A stretch of 44,049 bases of DNA from Anaerolineales bacterium (lineage in GTDB: Bacteria; Chloroflexota; Anaerolineae; Anaerolineales; UBA6663). This document shows, in pieces, positions 7,708 through 15,112 of the stretch (position 1 is its first letter; each line of letters begins with the position of its first letter). The DNA lies in the NCBI GenBank assembly GCA_016789175.1, contig JAEURK010000207.1, forward strand, positions 1 through 44,049. Direction: 5' to 3'. The notes under the pieces are model-generated. The model was not told the DNA's origin. It made no database searches and saw nothing but the letters and a program-made list of their open reading frames with translations. The position numbers and the translations under genes are program-made.

Positions 7708-8709
7708 ATGAAGACCGTCGACCATGCCCAACTCGAAGACACACACGCCGCTCGCCTGCAGGCCTCGGCCGAGGGTGTCAAGCGCTTCATGGATGCCCAA
7801 TACGGGTTGTCGGTCCATTGGGGTCTCTACAGCCTGAGCCATCACGGCGGCGAGTGGATCTACTATCAGGATCAGATCCCGTTCGAGACGTACCGGCAAC
7901 GGGTGAGCCAGTTCAACCCGGTGCGGTTCAACGCCGACGAGTGGGGGGATCTGATGGTCGAGGCCGGCCAGAAGTTCCTGTTCATCACCACGAAGCACCA
8001 CGACGGCTTCTGTCTGTGGGACTCGGCCCTGACGGAATTCAAGATCACGCACACGCCCTTCGGGCGCGACGTCCTGGCCGAATTGGCCCCCGCGCTCCAG
8101 GCCCGCGGCATCGCTTTGCACTTTTACTATTCGCTGGTGGATTGGACGCATCCGGCCTATCGGACCGATTGGGCGGCCTACCGGGCGTATTATCAGGGCC
8201 AGATTCGCGAGCTGTGTACCAACTACGGCGAGATCGGCGGGTTCGTCTTCGACGGATATTGGCCCCGCTCGGTGTTCGAGACCGACGTGGAGCGGGCCTA
8301 CTTTGCCGCCGGCGGTGCCTGGGACCTGGCGGGAACGTACGACCTGATCCATGGCCTGCAGCCCAACGCCGTGATCGCCAACAATACGCATGTGCCGCCG
8401 CTCAAGGGCGAGGACTATCAGGTCTGGGAGCTCGACCTGCCGGGCGAGAATTCGATCGGCTTCAATACTGCCGAGGTCGGCGACAAGCCGCTCGCATCCT
8501 GGTGGAACCTCAACCATGGTTGGTCGTACCAACCCTGGAACCACAAGTTGCGCAGCGTCGAAAACATCCTCAGTCTGCACGAGATCCTGCGTGAGCGTCG
8601 AGCCGTCTTCATGCTCAACGTCGGCCCGCGTCCATTCGGCGATATCCACCCCGAAGAGCAATCCATCCTGCGCCAGGTGGGCCACGTGTTGCGCCAGCGC
8701 GAAGCCTAG
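7708..8709 (+). CDS. Alpha-L-fucosidase, GH29 family
   Basis: 333-residue glycoside hydrolase that removes terminal alpha-L-fucose. GH29 blocks are visible: QYGLSVHWGLYS (31-42), FITTKHHDGFCLWDS (92-106) and GGFVFDGYW (177-185). D182 in the last is the expected catalytic nucleophile. There is no signal peptide and no C-terminal beta-sandwich or carbohydrate-binding module, so this is a minimal, cytoplasmic form acting on imported oligosaccharides. GAGGA sits about ten bases upstream of ATG 7708. It is divergent from araB. The substrate may be another alpha-L-linked sugar, since GH29-like proteins are diverse. Confidence 0.9.
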   Translation: MKTVDHAQLEDTHAARLQASAEGVKRFMDAQYGLSVHWGLYSLSHHGGEWIYYQDQIPFETYRQRVSQFNPVRFNADEWGDLMVEAGQKFLFITTKHHDGFCLWDSALTEFKITHTPFGRDVLAELAPALQARGIALHFYYSLVDWTHPAYRTDWAAYRAYYQGQIRELCTNYGEIGGFVFDGYWPRSVFETDVERAYFAAGGAWDLAGTYDLIHGLQPNAVIANNTHVPPLKGEDYQVWELDLPGENSIGFNTAEVGDKPLASWWNLNHGWSYQPWNHKLRSVENILSLHEILRERRAVFMLNVGPRPFGDIHPEEQSILRQVGHVLRQREA

Positions 8710-8764
8710 AGCGGAGAGCGTGGAGCGGAGAGCGTGACCCCTCTCCGCTCCACGCTCTCCGCTT
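8709..8764. repeat. Tandem 14-mer folded into a perfect 23-bp hairpin
   Basis: Two tandem copies of GAGCGGAGAGCGTG (8709-8722, 8723-8736), each made of two related heptads, are followed by their inverse. Arms 8710-8732 and 8741-8763 pair perfectly around an 8-base loop. The element begins at the fucosidase stop codon and lies upstream of the Mrp gene. It may terminate transcription, but the heptad structure points to a dispersed repeat. Confidence 0.8.
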
Positions 8765-8819
8765 CCGTGGTACATTTCCCACTCACGTCCAAGCCAGCCC
8801 GAAACCCAAAGGAACCTCC

Positions 8820-9656
8820 ATGTCTGCTCGTCCACCGTTTCCCGGCCAACAGCCCGCGCCGCTGCTTGCGCCGGCCAAAAAGATCATCGCTATCGCCTCC
8901 GGCAAAGGCGGTGTCGGCAAAAGCACGGTCGCGGCCAACCTGGCCGTCGCCATGGCCAAAGCCGGCCATAAGGTCGGTCTGCTCGACGCCGACATCTATG
9001 GCCCGAATGCCCCGATCATGCTGGGCGCAGCTGACTACGCGCCGGTGGCCGTCAACAACAAGCTTCCCCCCGCGCACGTGCACGGCATCGAGCTCTTTTC
9101 GATGGGCTTCATCGTCCGACCCGAGCAGGCCATCATCTGGCGCGGGCCGATGCTCGACAAGGCCATCCGCCAGTTCGTCACCGACGTCGCCTGGGGCGAC
9201 CTCGACGTCATGTTGCTCGACATGCCGCCCGGCACCGGTGATGCGCAGCTGGCCGTTTCGCAATCGTTTGCGTTGACCGGCGCCGTGATCGTCACGTTGC
9301 CGCAGGCCGTCTCGCAGGCCGATGCCCGCCGCGGGCTCGAGGGCTTCCGCGAGATGCAGGTGCCGATCCTGGGCGTCATCGAGAACATGAGCTATATGCT
9401 CATGCCCGACGGCAGCAAACTCGACGTCTTCGGTCACGGCGGCGGGCGCCAGCTCGCGCGTGACGCCGGGGTTGAGTTCCTGGGCGAAGTGCCGCTCGAT
9501 CCGCAGGTTCGCATCGGGGGCGACGGGGGCGTGCCGGTGGTCGTCAGTCAGCCCGAGTCGGCGGTGGCGCTCTCTTTCGAGGCTCTGGCGCGCGCGGTCT
9601 ATGAGCGCGCCGACACCGAGCCCGGCGACGGGCCGGTATCGATCAGCGAAATATGA
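8820..9656 (+). CDS. Mrp/NBP35-family P-loop ATPase lacking the CxxC motif
   Basis: 278-residue ATPase of the Mrp/ApbC group, which usually carries Fe-S clusters to apoproteins. The deviant Walker A SGKGGVGKST (27-36), LLDADIYGPNAP and the DMPPGTGDAQL block are canonical. Where Mrp proteins have the cluster-binding Cys pair after ENMSY, this protein reads MLMPDGSKLDVFGHGGG, so both cysteines are gone. The N-terminal MIP18-like domain of longer Mrp proteins is also absent. AGGAACC precedes ATG 8820. It may be a nucleotide-dependent regulator or chaperone rather than a classical cluster carrier. The family assignment is firm; the role is uncertain. Confidence 0.9.
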   Translation: MSARPPFPGQQPAPLLAPAKKIIAIASGKGGVGKSTVAANLAVAMAKAGHKVGLLDADIYGPNAPIMLGAADYAPVAVNNKLPPAHVHGIELFSMGFIVRPEQAIIWRGPMLDKAIRQFVTDVAWGDLDVMLLDMPPGTGDAQLAVSQSFALTGAVIVTLPQAVSQADARRGLEGFREMQVPILGVIENMSYMLMPDGSKLDVFGHGGGRQLARDAGVEFLGEVPLDPQVRIGGDGGVPVVVSQPESAVALSFEALARAVYERADTEPGDGPVSISEI

Positions 9657-9662
9657 GTGGGG

Positions 9663-9736
9663 GAGGAGGGAGGAGCGAAGAGCCCGATAGCGTTTCGCTC
9701 CTCCCTCCTCGCTCTTCTCTCTTCGCTCCTCCCTCC
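9663..9736. repeat. Purine-rich heptad hairpin between mrp-like and EamA genes
   Basis: Left arm GAGGAGGGAGGAGCGAA (9663-9679) pairs perfectly with 9694-9710. A second copy of most of the right arm (9721-9736) allows an alternative longer hairpin with 9668-9680. The pyrimidine-rich right side runs up to the EamA start codon, leaving that gene without an SD. Confidence 0.8.
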
Positions 9737-9747
9737 CTTCTCCCCGC

Positions 9748-10602
9748 ATGACCCCCCTTGCGTTAGGGCTCCTTCTGCTCTCGGCCGCCCTGCACGCCAG
9801 CTGGAACCTGCTTCTCAAACAGGCCCATGATCGGCAGGCCGCCGCCTGGTGGGCGATGCTGATCGGGTCGATCCTCTTCCTGCCTGTGCTGGCGTTTTTT
9901 CCGCCGCTGCCCGTCGAGATCTGGCCGTACCTGGTGGCCACCGCCCTGGTTGAAGCGTTCTACTACTTTCTCCTGGCGACCGCCTACGACGCCACGGACT
10001 TCTCGCTGGCGTACCCGATCGCGCGTGGGACCGCGCCCGGCCTGCTGGCGCTGTGGGCCACGCTCTTCCTGGGCGAGCCTCCCAGTGCACTGGGCTGGCT
10101 CGGAATGGCGATCCTGGCGCTGGGTCTGATGGTGACGGGCGGGGTTTTTCGGCGGCGCGCGCCCGGCGCGGCCTCACCGCTCCGGGGGATCGGTTACGCC
10201 CTGGGCGTCGCGGTGTGCATTTCGACCTATTCGATCATCGACGGCGCAGCCGTACGGATCGTGCCAGCCGTGCCTTACACGGCGTTGGCCTTTCTGGGGA
10301 CTGCCGTGTTCCTGACCCCTATCGTGTGGTGGCGAACCGGAGCCCGCACGGTCCTGCAGGAAGGTCGCCGCCATCTTGGGCGGCTGGCATTGATCGGGCC
10401 GTTGTCGGTGCTGGCCTATCTGCTCGTCCTGATCGCGTACAGCCTGGCGCCGATTGCGTATGTGGGAGCGGTCCGTGAACTGAACATCCTGTTTGGTGTG
10501 GTGTTGGGGGCGGTCGTCCTCAAAGAGCCCGTTGGCCGGTCACGCTGGCTGGGCGTTCTGTTGATCGCTGCCGGCGTCATCATCATCTCGCTCACCGGCT
10601 GA
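9748..10602 (+). CDS. EamA/DMT-family transporter
   Basis: 284-residue membrane protein of the drug/metabolite transporter superfamily, with about ten hydrophobic helices in two repeated halves. Family marks include HASWNLLLKQA near the N-terminus, the FSLAYPIARGTAP loop with WATLFLGEPPS in the first half, and ELNILFGVVLGAVVLKEPVG in the second. Substrates of this family include amino acids, nucleotides and metabolites; none can be assigned here. ATG 9748 follows the hairpin element directly and has only C/T-rich sequence in front of it. About 146 bases of unremarkable sequence separate it from the convergent next gene. Confidence 0.88.
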   Translation: MTPLALGLLLLSAALHASWNLLLKQAHDRQAAAWWAMLIGSILFLPVLAFFPPLPVEIWPYLVATALVEAFYYFLLATAYDATDFSLAYPIARGTAPGLLALWATLFLGEPPSALGWLGMAILALGLMVTGGVFRRRAPGAASPLRGIGYALGVAVCISTYSIIDGAAVRIVPAVPYTALAFLGTAVFLTPIVWWRTGARTVLQEGRRHLGRLALIGPLSVLAYLLVLIAYSLAPIAYVGAVRELNILFGVVLGAVVLKEPVGRSRWLGVLLIAAGVIIISLTG

Positions 10603-10748
10603 GCCCGAATAGCGCGGGTCCGTGCGCCGCGCGTCATGGGTCAATCTCACGGCCTCCGGGCCAGGTGCTCGTGCTCTTCAGCGTCACGCGCAAGCCCGCG
10701 CCGCCAGGCGAAGGCCGTGCCGCGTGTTCCATTCAGCCCAACAACGCG

Positions 10749-11918
10749 CTACAGCGGCCTGGGCGAGATCAGTGTGAATCCGCGCGCCAGCTCGGTCAGC
10801 CCGTCTGAGACATCCGAGAATCCACTGCCAAGCGCTGTGCCGATGGTGAGGACGAGGCTATCTCGGCCGCCCTCGTCGGATAACGCGGCGGCGCCGCCGT
10901 CATGCAGCAGATGCAGGCGCACGCCGCGCCCGAGCGTGTCCTGGAGTTGCGCGCACATCCAATCGCGCAGGTTAGGGGCCAGCAGGCTCAGCCGTCCATA
11001 GCAGCCGACGTCATCCGGGGCCGGGTGCCCGTCGAAGAGGTAGCAGGCCAGGCACAACCCGAGCTCGACCGGGCCGCCGGTCTCAAAGGTCCTGACGCAG
11101 TCTTTCACGATCGCCAGCATCCGCGCCCATTGGCGGGCTGCATCGTTTTGCGTCAACGGTATGTCCGCCAGCGGCGGGCAGACGCTGGCGAGGGTCGGCA
11201 GCAGTTCGAGCCAGGCCAGGCGACCGTCACTGTAACGCGCGATCCCGCGCTTGATCGAGGTTTGGCCGAAGTCGAAGACATAGCGGTCCGTGGTGGGCGC
11301 CGGCCCGCACCGGGCCAGTCCGACCAGGGCCAGATGGGCGCCGAACGGCGAGCGGGTCAGGCGCAGGTCGGCCGCGCCGTGTGCGTCGAGCACGGCCTGC
11401 GCGGCGGGCAGCGCGAGCTCGCCAAGGCGGCCGCTCAGCAGACCGCCGCCGATCACCACCCGGTGCAAACCAGCCCAGAACGCCCAGTGTTCGTCGTGCC
11501 ACTCGGGCCGCGCCGCGCGCGTCTCCGGCGCGCCGAGCTTGAGCGCGAGCAGCAGGCAACCCAGCCGCCGCCCGAAGCGGCGCGCGATGCTTTCGGCCCG
11601 TTGGTGATGTGCGGGCAGGGTGTGCGGCGCGGTCAGGATCCGATCGAGGGCTCGCGGCCAATCCGGCGTGGCGGGATCGAGGTCCAGCGCTTCAGCTGCG
11701 CTTTGAAGATCCTGTGCAAGCGACCAGCCGGTCGCCAGTTGAAACCCGGTCTTGCCCAGGGCGTCCGGCTCGTCAAGCCCGACCGGCAGAGCCCCGACCC
11801 GGGCGCGATTGAGCGACCTGAGCGTTCCGGCGCGGCCGTGGAAGGGGTGCACGGCGAAGGTGCCAGTGGGTGAGCGGGCGATCCGCCGGGCCGGGCCTGA
11901 CGCGTGAGCGCCGATCAC
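10749..11918 (-). CDS. ROK-like sugar-kinase-fold protein with circularly permuted motif order
   Basis: 389 residues. I can match ROK (repressor/ORF/kinase) elements, but in a rotated order. VVIGGGLLSGRLGELALP (154-171) with the following LGLARCG-type end resembles the normally C-terminal IVIGGG block. Then comes FDFGQTSIKRGIA (215-227), like the normally N-terminal phosphate-1 motif DIGGTKI. LLHDGGAAALSDEGG (338-352) is like ENDANAAALGE with D340 in the catalytic-base position. LTIGTALGSGF (358-368) is like LTLGTGIGGG. The ROK zinc motif CxCGxxGC is not seen. The start is GTG at 11918, with no strong SD. It lies 33 bases downstream of the aldolase gene on the same strand and is probably co-transcribed. 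Function unknown; possibly a sugar kinase or sugar sensor. Confidence 0.7.
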   Translation of the reverse strand: MIGAHASGPARRIARSPTGTFAVHPFHGRAGTLRSLNRARVGALPVGLDEPDALGKTGFQLATGWSLAQDLQSAAEALDLDPATPDWPRALDRILTAPHTLPAHHQRAESIARRFGRRLGCLLLALKLGAPETRAARPEWHDEHWAFWAGLHRVVIGGGLLSGRLGELALPAAQAVLDAHGAADLRLTRSPFGAHLALVGLARCGPAPTTDRYVFDFGQTSIKRGIARYSDGRLAWLELLPTLASVCPPLADIPLTQNDAARQWARMLAIVKDCVRTFETGGPVELGLCLACYLFDGHPAPDDVGCYGRLSLLAPNLRDWMCAQLQDTLGRGVRLHLLHDGGAAALSDEGGRDSLVLTIGTALGSGFSDVSDGLTELARGFTLISPRPL

Positions 11919-11951
11919 CAGGCCTTCGATCGCCCACTCACCCCATCGTAC

Positions 11952-12902
11952 TCAGCTCAGGGCCGCCTTGATCGCGGCCAGTTGGCCGGCGGAGCCGAGC
12001 TTCTCGTTCTTGTGGGCGATGAACTTGCCGTACTCGGCCACGAAGATCTTGCCGGGCGGGCGGAAGTCGAACTCGGCCGACTTGTCGCGGAAGAACTCGC
12101 GGTGCACGCGCGTCCACACCAGGCGGCCGTCGGTGTCGATGTTGACTTTGGTCACGCCCAGTTTCGCGGCGCGCGCGAACTCGTCTTCGTTGACGCCGCG
12201 GGCCGACGGATCGAGCGTGCCGCCGGCGGCATTGATGCGCGCGACTTCTTCCTGCGGCACCGACGACGAGCCGTGCATGACCATCGGATAGCCCGGGATC
12301 TTCTGCTGGATGGCCTCGATGCGGTCGAAGTGCAGCGACTGCTGGCCCTTGAACTTGTAAGCGCCGTGGCTGGTGCCGATCGCGACCGCAAGACAGTCGC
12401 AGCCCGAGAGTTTAACGAACTTCTCGGCATCGTCGGGGTCGGTCAGGGCGGCGTGTTTCTCGTCGACCTTGATGTCTTCCTCGACGCCGCCGAGCATGCC
12501 CAACTCGGCCTCGACCGACAGGCCCTTGGCATGGGCGCGCTCGACCACGCGTTTGGTGATGGCGACGTTCTCGTCGAACACTTCGTGCGAGGCGTCGATC
12601 ATGACCGAGCTGTAAAAACCCGAATCGATGCAGTCGTAGCAGGTCGCCTCATCGCCGTGATCAAGATGGACGGCGAACACGGCTTCAGGGTAGCGCTCTT
12701 CGGCAGCGCGGATGATCGCCTCGATCATCTTGGCGCCTGCGTATTTGCGCGAACCTTTTGAGAGCTGGATGATGAACGGCGCCTGCGATTGCAGACAGCC
12801 TTCGAACAGGCCGAGCGCCTGTTCCATGTTGTTGATGTTGTAGGCTCCGACGGCGTATTTGCCGTACGCGAGCTTGAACAACTGGGCGGTGGTGACGATC
12901 AT
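11952..12902 (-). CDS. fba: Class II fructose-bisphosphate (ketose-bisphosphate) aldolase
   Basis: 316-residue zinc-dependent aldolase cleaving fructose-1,6-bisphosphate (or tagatose bisphosphate) to DHAP and glyceraldehyde-3-phosphate. Visible blocks: YAVGAYNINNMEQ near the N-terminus, VHLDHGD with the zinc/catalytic His and Asp, VEAELGMLGGVEED, AIGTSHGAYKF, VMHGSSSVP, and KVNIDTDGRLVWTR. A longer frame reaches 12974, but ATG 12902 has GAGGAACC upstream and starts the conserved MIVTTAQLF region. The extra residues upstream come from the AT-rich inverted repeat and are probably untranslated. It is followed by the ROK-like gene. It serves glycolysis/gluconeogenesis or deoxy-sugar breakdown. 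Confidence 0.95.
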   Translation of the reverse strand: MIVTTAQLFKLAYGKYAVGAYNINNMEQALGLFEGCLQSQAPFIIQLSKGSRKYAGAKMIEAIIRAAEERYPEAVFAVHLDHGDEATCYDCIDSGFYSSVMIDASHEVFDENVAITKRVVERAHAKGLSVEAELGMLGGVEEDIKVDEKHAALTDPDDAEKFVKLSGCDCLAVAIGTSHGAYKFKGQQSLHFDRIEAIQQKIPGYPMVMHGSSSVPQEEVARINAAGGTLDPSARGVNEDEFARAAKLGVTKVNIDTDGRLVWTRVHREFFRDKSAEFDFRPPGKIFVAEYGKFIAHKNEKLGSAGQLAAIKAALS

Positions 12903-12947
12903 TGTAGGTTCCTCATGAATTGAAACAGCAGTGAACAATTGCTGCTG

Positions 12948-12988
12948 GATGATCTCTGATTGCCGATTGAACACAATCAGAAATCATC
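12948..12988. repeat. AT-rich inverted repeat with GATTG words
   Basis: Arms 12948-12962 (GATGATCTCTGATTG) and 12974-12988 pair with one mismatch around an 11-base loop. The words GATTG and GCTGATTG recur, as in the element at 28095-28140. It overlaps the last codon of npdG and lies upstream of the aldolase gene. Confidence 0.65.
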
Positions 12989-13646
12989 AATCAGCAATCC
13001 CAGTGATTTTGATCCCGCTGCTCTTGACCTTGTGTCGGATGTTCAGCCCGATCAGCACCGAGGTCAGGCCTTCAGGCACGACCGAGTTCGCGAGCGGGCC
13101 GGCATCGAAGGCGGTCATGCCCGCGTCCTTGGCCAGGCCGATCACGCTGGCCTTGGATGCCTTGTCATCGCCGCAAACCAGCACGTCACAGTCGACGGCA
13201 TGCCCGAGTTCCTGGAGATGCTCGGCTGAGATGTTTTGGAAGGCTGTCACTACCCGGACCTCCGGCCCGAGCAGTGCCTGGGCTTCCAGGCTGGCCGATC
13301 CGCCAGGCGGCAGAGCCACCCGGGTCACCTTGCCAGGTACAAGCGGCACGGTGACGTCGACCAGGATCTTGCCCTGGCAGGCCTCCCTGACTGACTCGAG
13401 CGTGGCTGCGTGGGCGGTGTAAGGCACCGTGAGCACGACGATCTCGGCCGCCGTGGCCGCGTCGGCGTTGGCCGCACCCCGGGCGCGCTCGGCCCCGATC
13501 TTGGCATTGATCGCCTCGGCCGCGGCCTGCGCCCGGGCAGCGTCTCGCGAACCGATGATGACGGTGTGCCCGGCCTGCGCCCAACGCAAAGCCAGCCCGC
13601 CACCCTCAGGCCCCGTGCCCCCCAGCACCGCAATCGTGGTTGTCAT
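12987..13646 (-). CDS. npdG: NADPH-dependent F420 reductase-like protein
   Basis: 219-residue Rossmann protein similar to NADPH:F420 oxidoreductase, which moves hydride between NADPH and cofactor F420. The N-terminus has IAVLGGTGPEGGGLALRWAQ, then VIIGSRD (NADP 2'-phosphate recognition), VPYTAHAATLESV, and a C-terminal FDAGPLANSVVPEGLTSVL block seen in this family. ATG 13646 is chosen because GGAGGA lies about eight bases upstream; a longer frame to 13787 has no support. TACAAT (13678-13683 on the minus strand) could be its -10 box. No F420 biosynthesis gene is in the window, so use of F420 rests on the family. It may be co-transcribed with fba. Confidence 0.85.
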   Translation of the reverse strand: MTTTIAVLGGTGPEGGGLALRWAQAGHTVIIGSRDAARAQAAAEAINAKIGAERARGAANADAATAAEIVVLTVPYTAHAATLESVREACQGKILVDVTVPLVPGKVTRVALPPGGSASLEAQALLGPEVRVVTAFQNISAEHLQELGHAVDCDVLVCGDDKASKASVIGLAKDAGMTAFDAGPLANSVVPEGLTSVLIGLNIRHKVKSSGIKITGIAD

Positions 13647-14029
13647 GCGGTTGTCCTCCTCCGAAGATGTTTCGCGCATTGTACCTTGTCCGCGTGATGA
13701 CCGCGGCCGTCGCCCACTCGGTGTGCACGGGCAAGCTGAGGCTGTTGGCAATCCTATCCGTTGAGGTAAGGAGCCGGGCAATCGCATTTATTTCGCGAGG
13801 GCCTGTCTTCACCACGAACTGAAGGAACTGTTCGGCCCGGTTGGGAGAAGGCTGGCGAAAGACGAGGGTGTGCGGGACGGTATCTGGTCCCACACGGGGT
13901 GTTCGAGGGGCTCCGGCGCAGCCGGAGCCCCTCGAACACCCCGTGTGGCGTCACGAAACTCCCCGGTTGGGCCGCAGAATGACCGCATCTGCCGTGATTC
14001 GTGACGGTCGAGGTCCAGAACGGGCCGGT
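13647..14029. other. Gene-poor interval between npdG and ricT
   Basis: Nearly 480 bases separate the npdG and ricT start codons. I find no coding region with conserved features and no tRNA. The interval carries a possible npdG -10 box (13678-13683) and the very strong palindrome at 13890-13948. A small structured RNA is possible but unproven. Confidence 0.5.
13890..13948. repeat. 59-base palindrome with perfect 28-bp arms
   Basis: Arms 13890-13917 and 13921-13948 are exact complements around a 3-base loop (GCA), the strongest dyad in the window. It is GC-rich, not built of heptads, and has no T-run on either side. It lies in the divergent gap between npdG and ricT, so it is not in a normal terminator position. 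Confidence 0.85.
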
Positions 14030-14058
14030 TTGCGTCCCGGGAGGCGGTCGGCTATGAT
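14030..14058 (+). promoter_or_regulatory. Probable ricT promoter
   Basis: TTGCGT (14030-14035), a 17-base spacer and TATGAT (14053-14058): a good sigma70-type promoter, 72 bases before the ricT start. Confidence 0.6.
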
Positions 14059-14082
14059 GGTTGATGGCTGCGAGCCAGTCAG

Positions 14083-14103
14083 GGGACGGCATGGTGCCGT
14101 CCC
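14083..14103 (+). promoter_or_regulatory. Leader hairpin before ricT
   Basis: GGGACGGCA-TGG-TGCCGTCCC followed by GATTTGTTTG. In the predicted ricT leader it begins near base 20 of the transcript and looks like a weak terminator or attenuator. Confidence 0.45.
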
Positions 14104-14129
14104 GATTTGTTTGCGATAATTCGAGCGCC

Positions 14130-15095
14130 ATGACAGACGCCGTCCAAACCCCTCCTTCCGTCGCGCTGCCGTACATCATTGGTGTGCGGTTCATGCGCGT
14201 GAGCAAGATGTACCACTTCGATGCTTCGGATTTCGTCGAGGTGCGCCCCGGCGATAAGGTCGTGGTCGAAACCACGCGGGGCCGCCAGCTGGGCGAAGTG
14301 GTCCAGCGGATCCCGCCCGAGAAAGTTGCGCCGCCGCCCGGGGGCTACAAGCGCATCCTCGGCCCGGCGACGGCCCGCGACCTGGCCATGGAGAGCCACT
14401 GGAAGGCGAAAGAGACCGCGGCCATGATCGATTGCCGCGCCCGCTCCTTCGCCCTGGAGCTGGATGGCATCAAGATCGTCAAGGCCGAGTTCAGCTATGA
14501 CGGCTCGCGCCTGACGTTTCTGTGGGCCGGCCCGGACGACGAAAACGCCCGAGTCGATCTCAAGTCGCTGCGTGAGGATATGCAGGCTGCGTTTGCGCAG
14601 CAACTGGTGACCTTCCGCCAGATCGGCCCGCGCGATGTGGCCAAGATCGTCGGCGGGCTGGGCGCCTGCGGCCTCGAAAACCGCTGCTGTTCGATGTTCC
14701 TGACCGAGTTCAGCCCGGTCAGCATCAAGATGGCCAAGGAGCAGGGGATCTCGCTCAACCCGGAGGAGATCACGGGCATCTGTGGGCGTCTGCGCTGCTG
14801 CCTGGTGTACGAGTATGAGCAGTACGTCGAGGCCCGCAAACAGTTGCCGAAGCGCAACAAGATCGTGATCACCCCCAAGGGCGTGGCCAAGGTGCTGGAT
14901 GCCAACCCGCTGAAGGCCACCGTATACGTTCGCCTGCAGGACAGCGACGACGACCGAATGTACGAGTTCCACAAAGACGAACTTCAGCCACGGGATGAGC
15001 TGGAGGCGCTCCAGAACAAGGCCGCCGATCCTTGCGACCGCCACGAGAACGGTGGCTGCGATTGCGGCAAGGCGGACCGGCCCCGCCGCAAGTAG
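14130..15095 (+). CDS. ricT: RicT/YaaT-like PSP1-domain protein
   Basis: 321-residue PSP1-domain protein. In Bacillus, RicT (YaaT) is part of the RicAFT complex, carries Fe-S clusters and affects RNase Y function and phosphorelay signalling (family knowledge). The PSP1 core includes VGVRF-like and VETTRGRQLGEVV segments. The conserved cysteines lie in GACGLENRCC (C180, C186, C187) and CGRLRCC (C218, C223, C224), fitting cluster ligands. The C-terminus adds a further Cys-rich tail, CDRHENGGCDCG. The frame extends to 14061, but ATG 14130 fits the conserved N-terminus. There is a good promoter and a leader hairpin upstream. The BtuF-like gene follows 17 bases after the stop. Confidence 0.92.
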   Translation: MTDAVQTPPSVALPYIIGVRFMRVSKMYHFDASDFVEVRPGDKVVVETTRGRQLGEVVQRIPPEKVAPPPGGYKRILGPATARDLAMESHWKAKETAAMIDCRARSFALELDGIKIVKAEFSYDGSRLTFLWAGPDDENARVDLKSLREDMQAAFAQQLVTFRQIGPRDVAKIVGGLGACGLENRCCSMFLTEFSPVSIKMAKEQGISLNPEEITGICGRLRCCLVYEYEQYVEARKQLPKRNKIVITPKGVAKVLDANPLKATVYVRLQDSDDDRMYEFHKDELQPRDELEALQNKAADPCDRHENGGCDCGKADRPRRK

Positions 15096-15112
15096 GGGGC
15101 ACCGCATTCCGC

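Noticed and set aside
12903-12974. Upstream extension of the aldolase
   Set aside because: The extra residues come from the AT-rich inverted repeat; ATG 12902 has a good SD and begins the conserved sequence.
13754-14275. Open frames across the npdG-ricT gap
   Set aside because: They run through the palindrome, lack SD sites and conserved motifs, and extend into ricT antisense.
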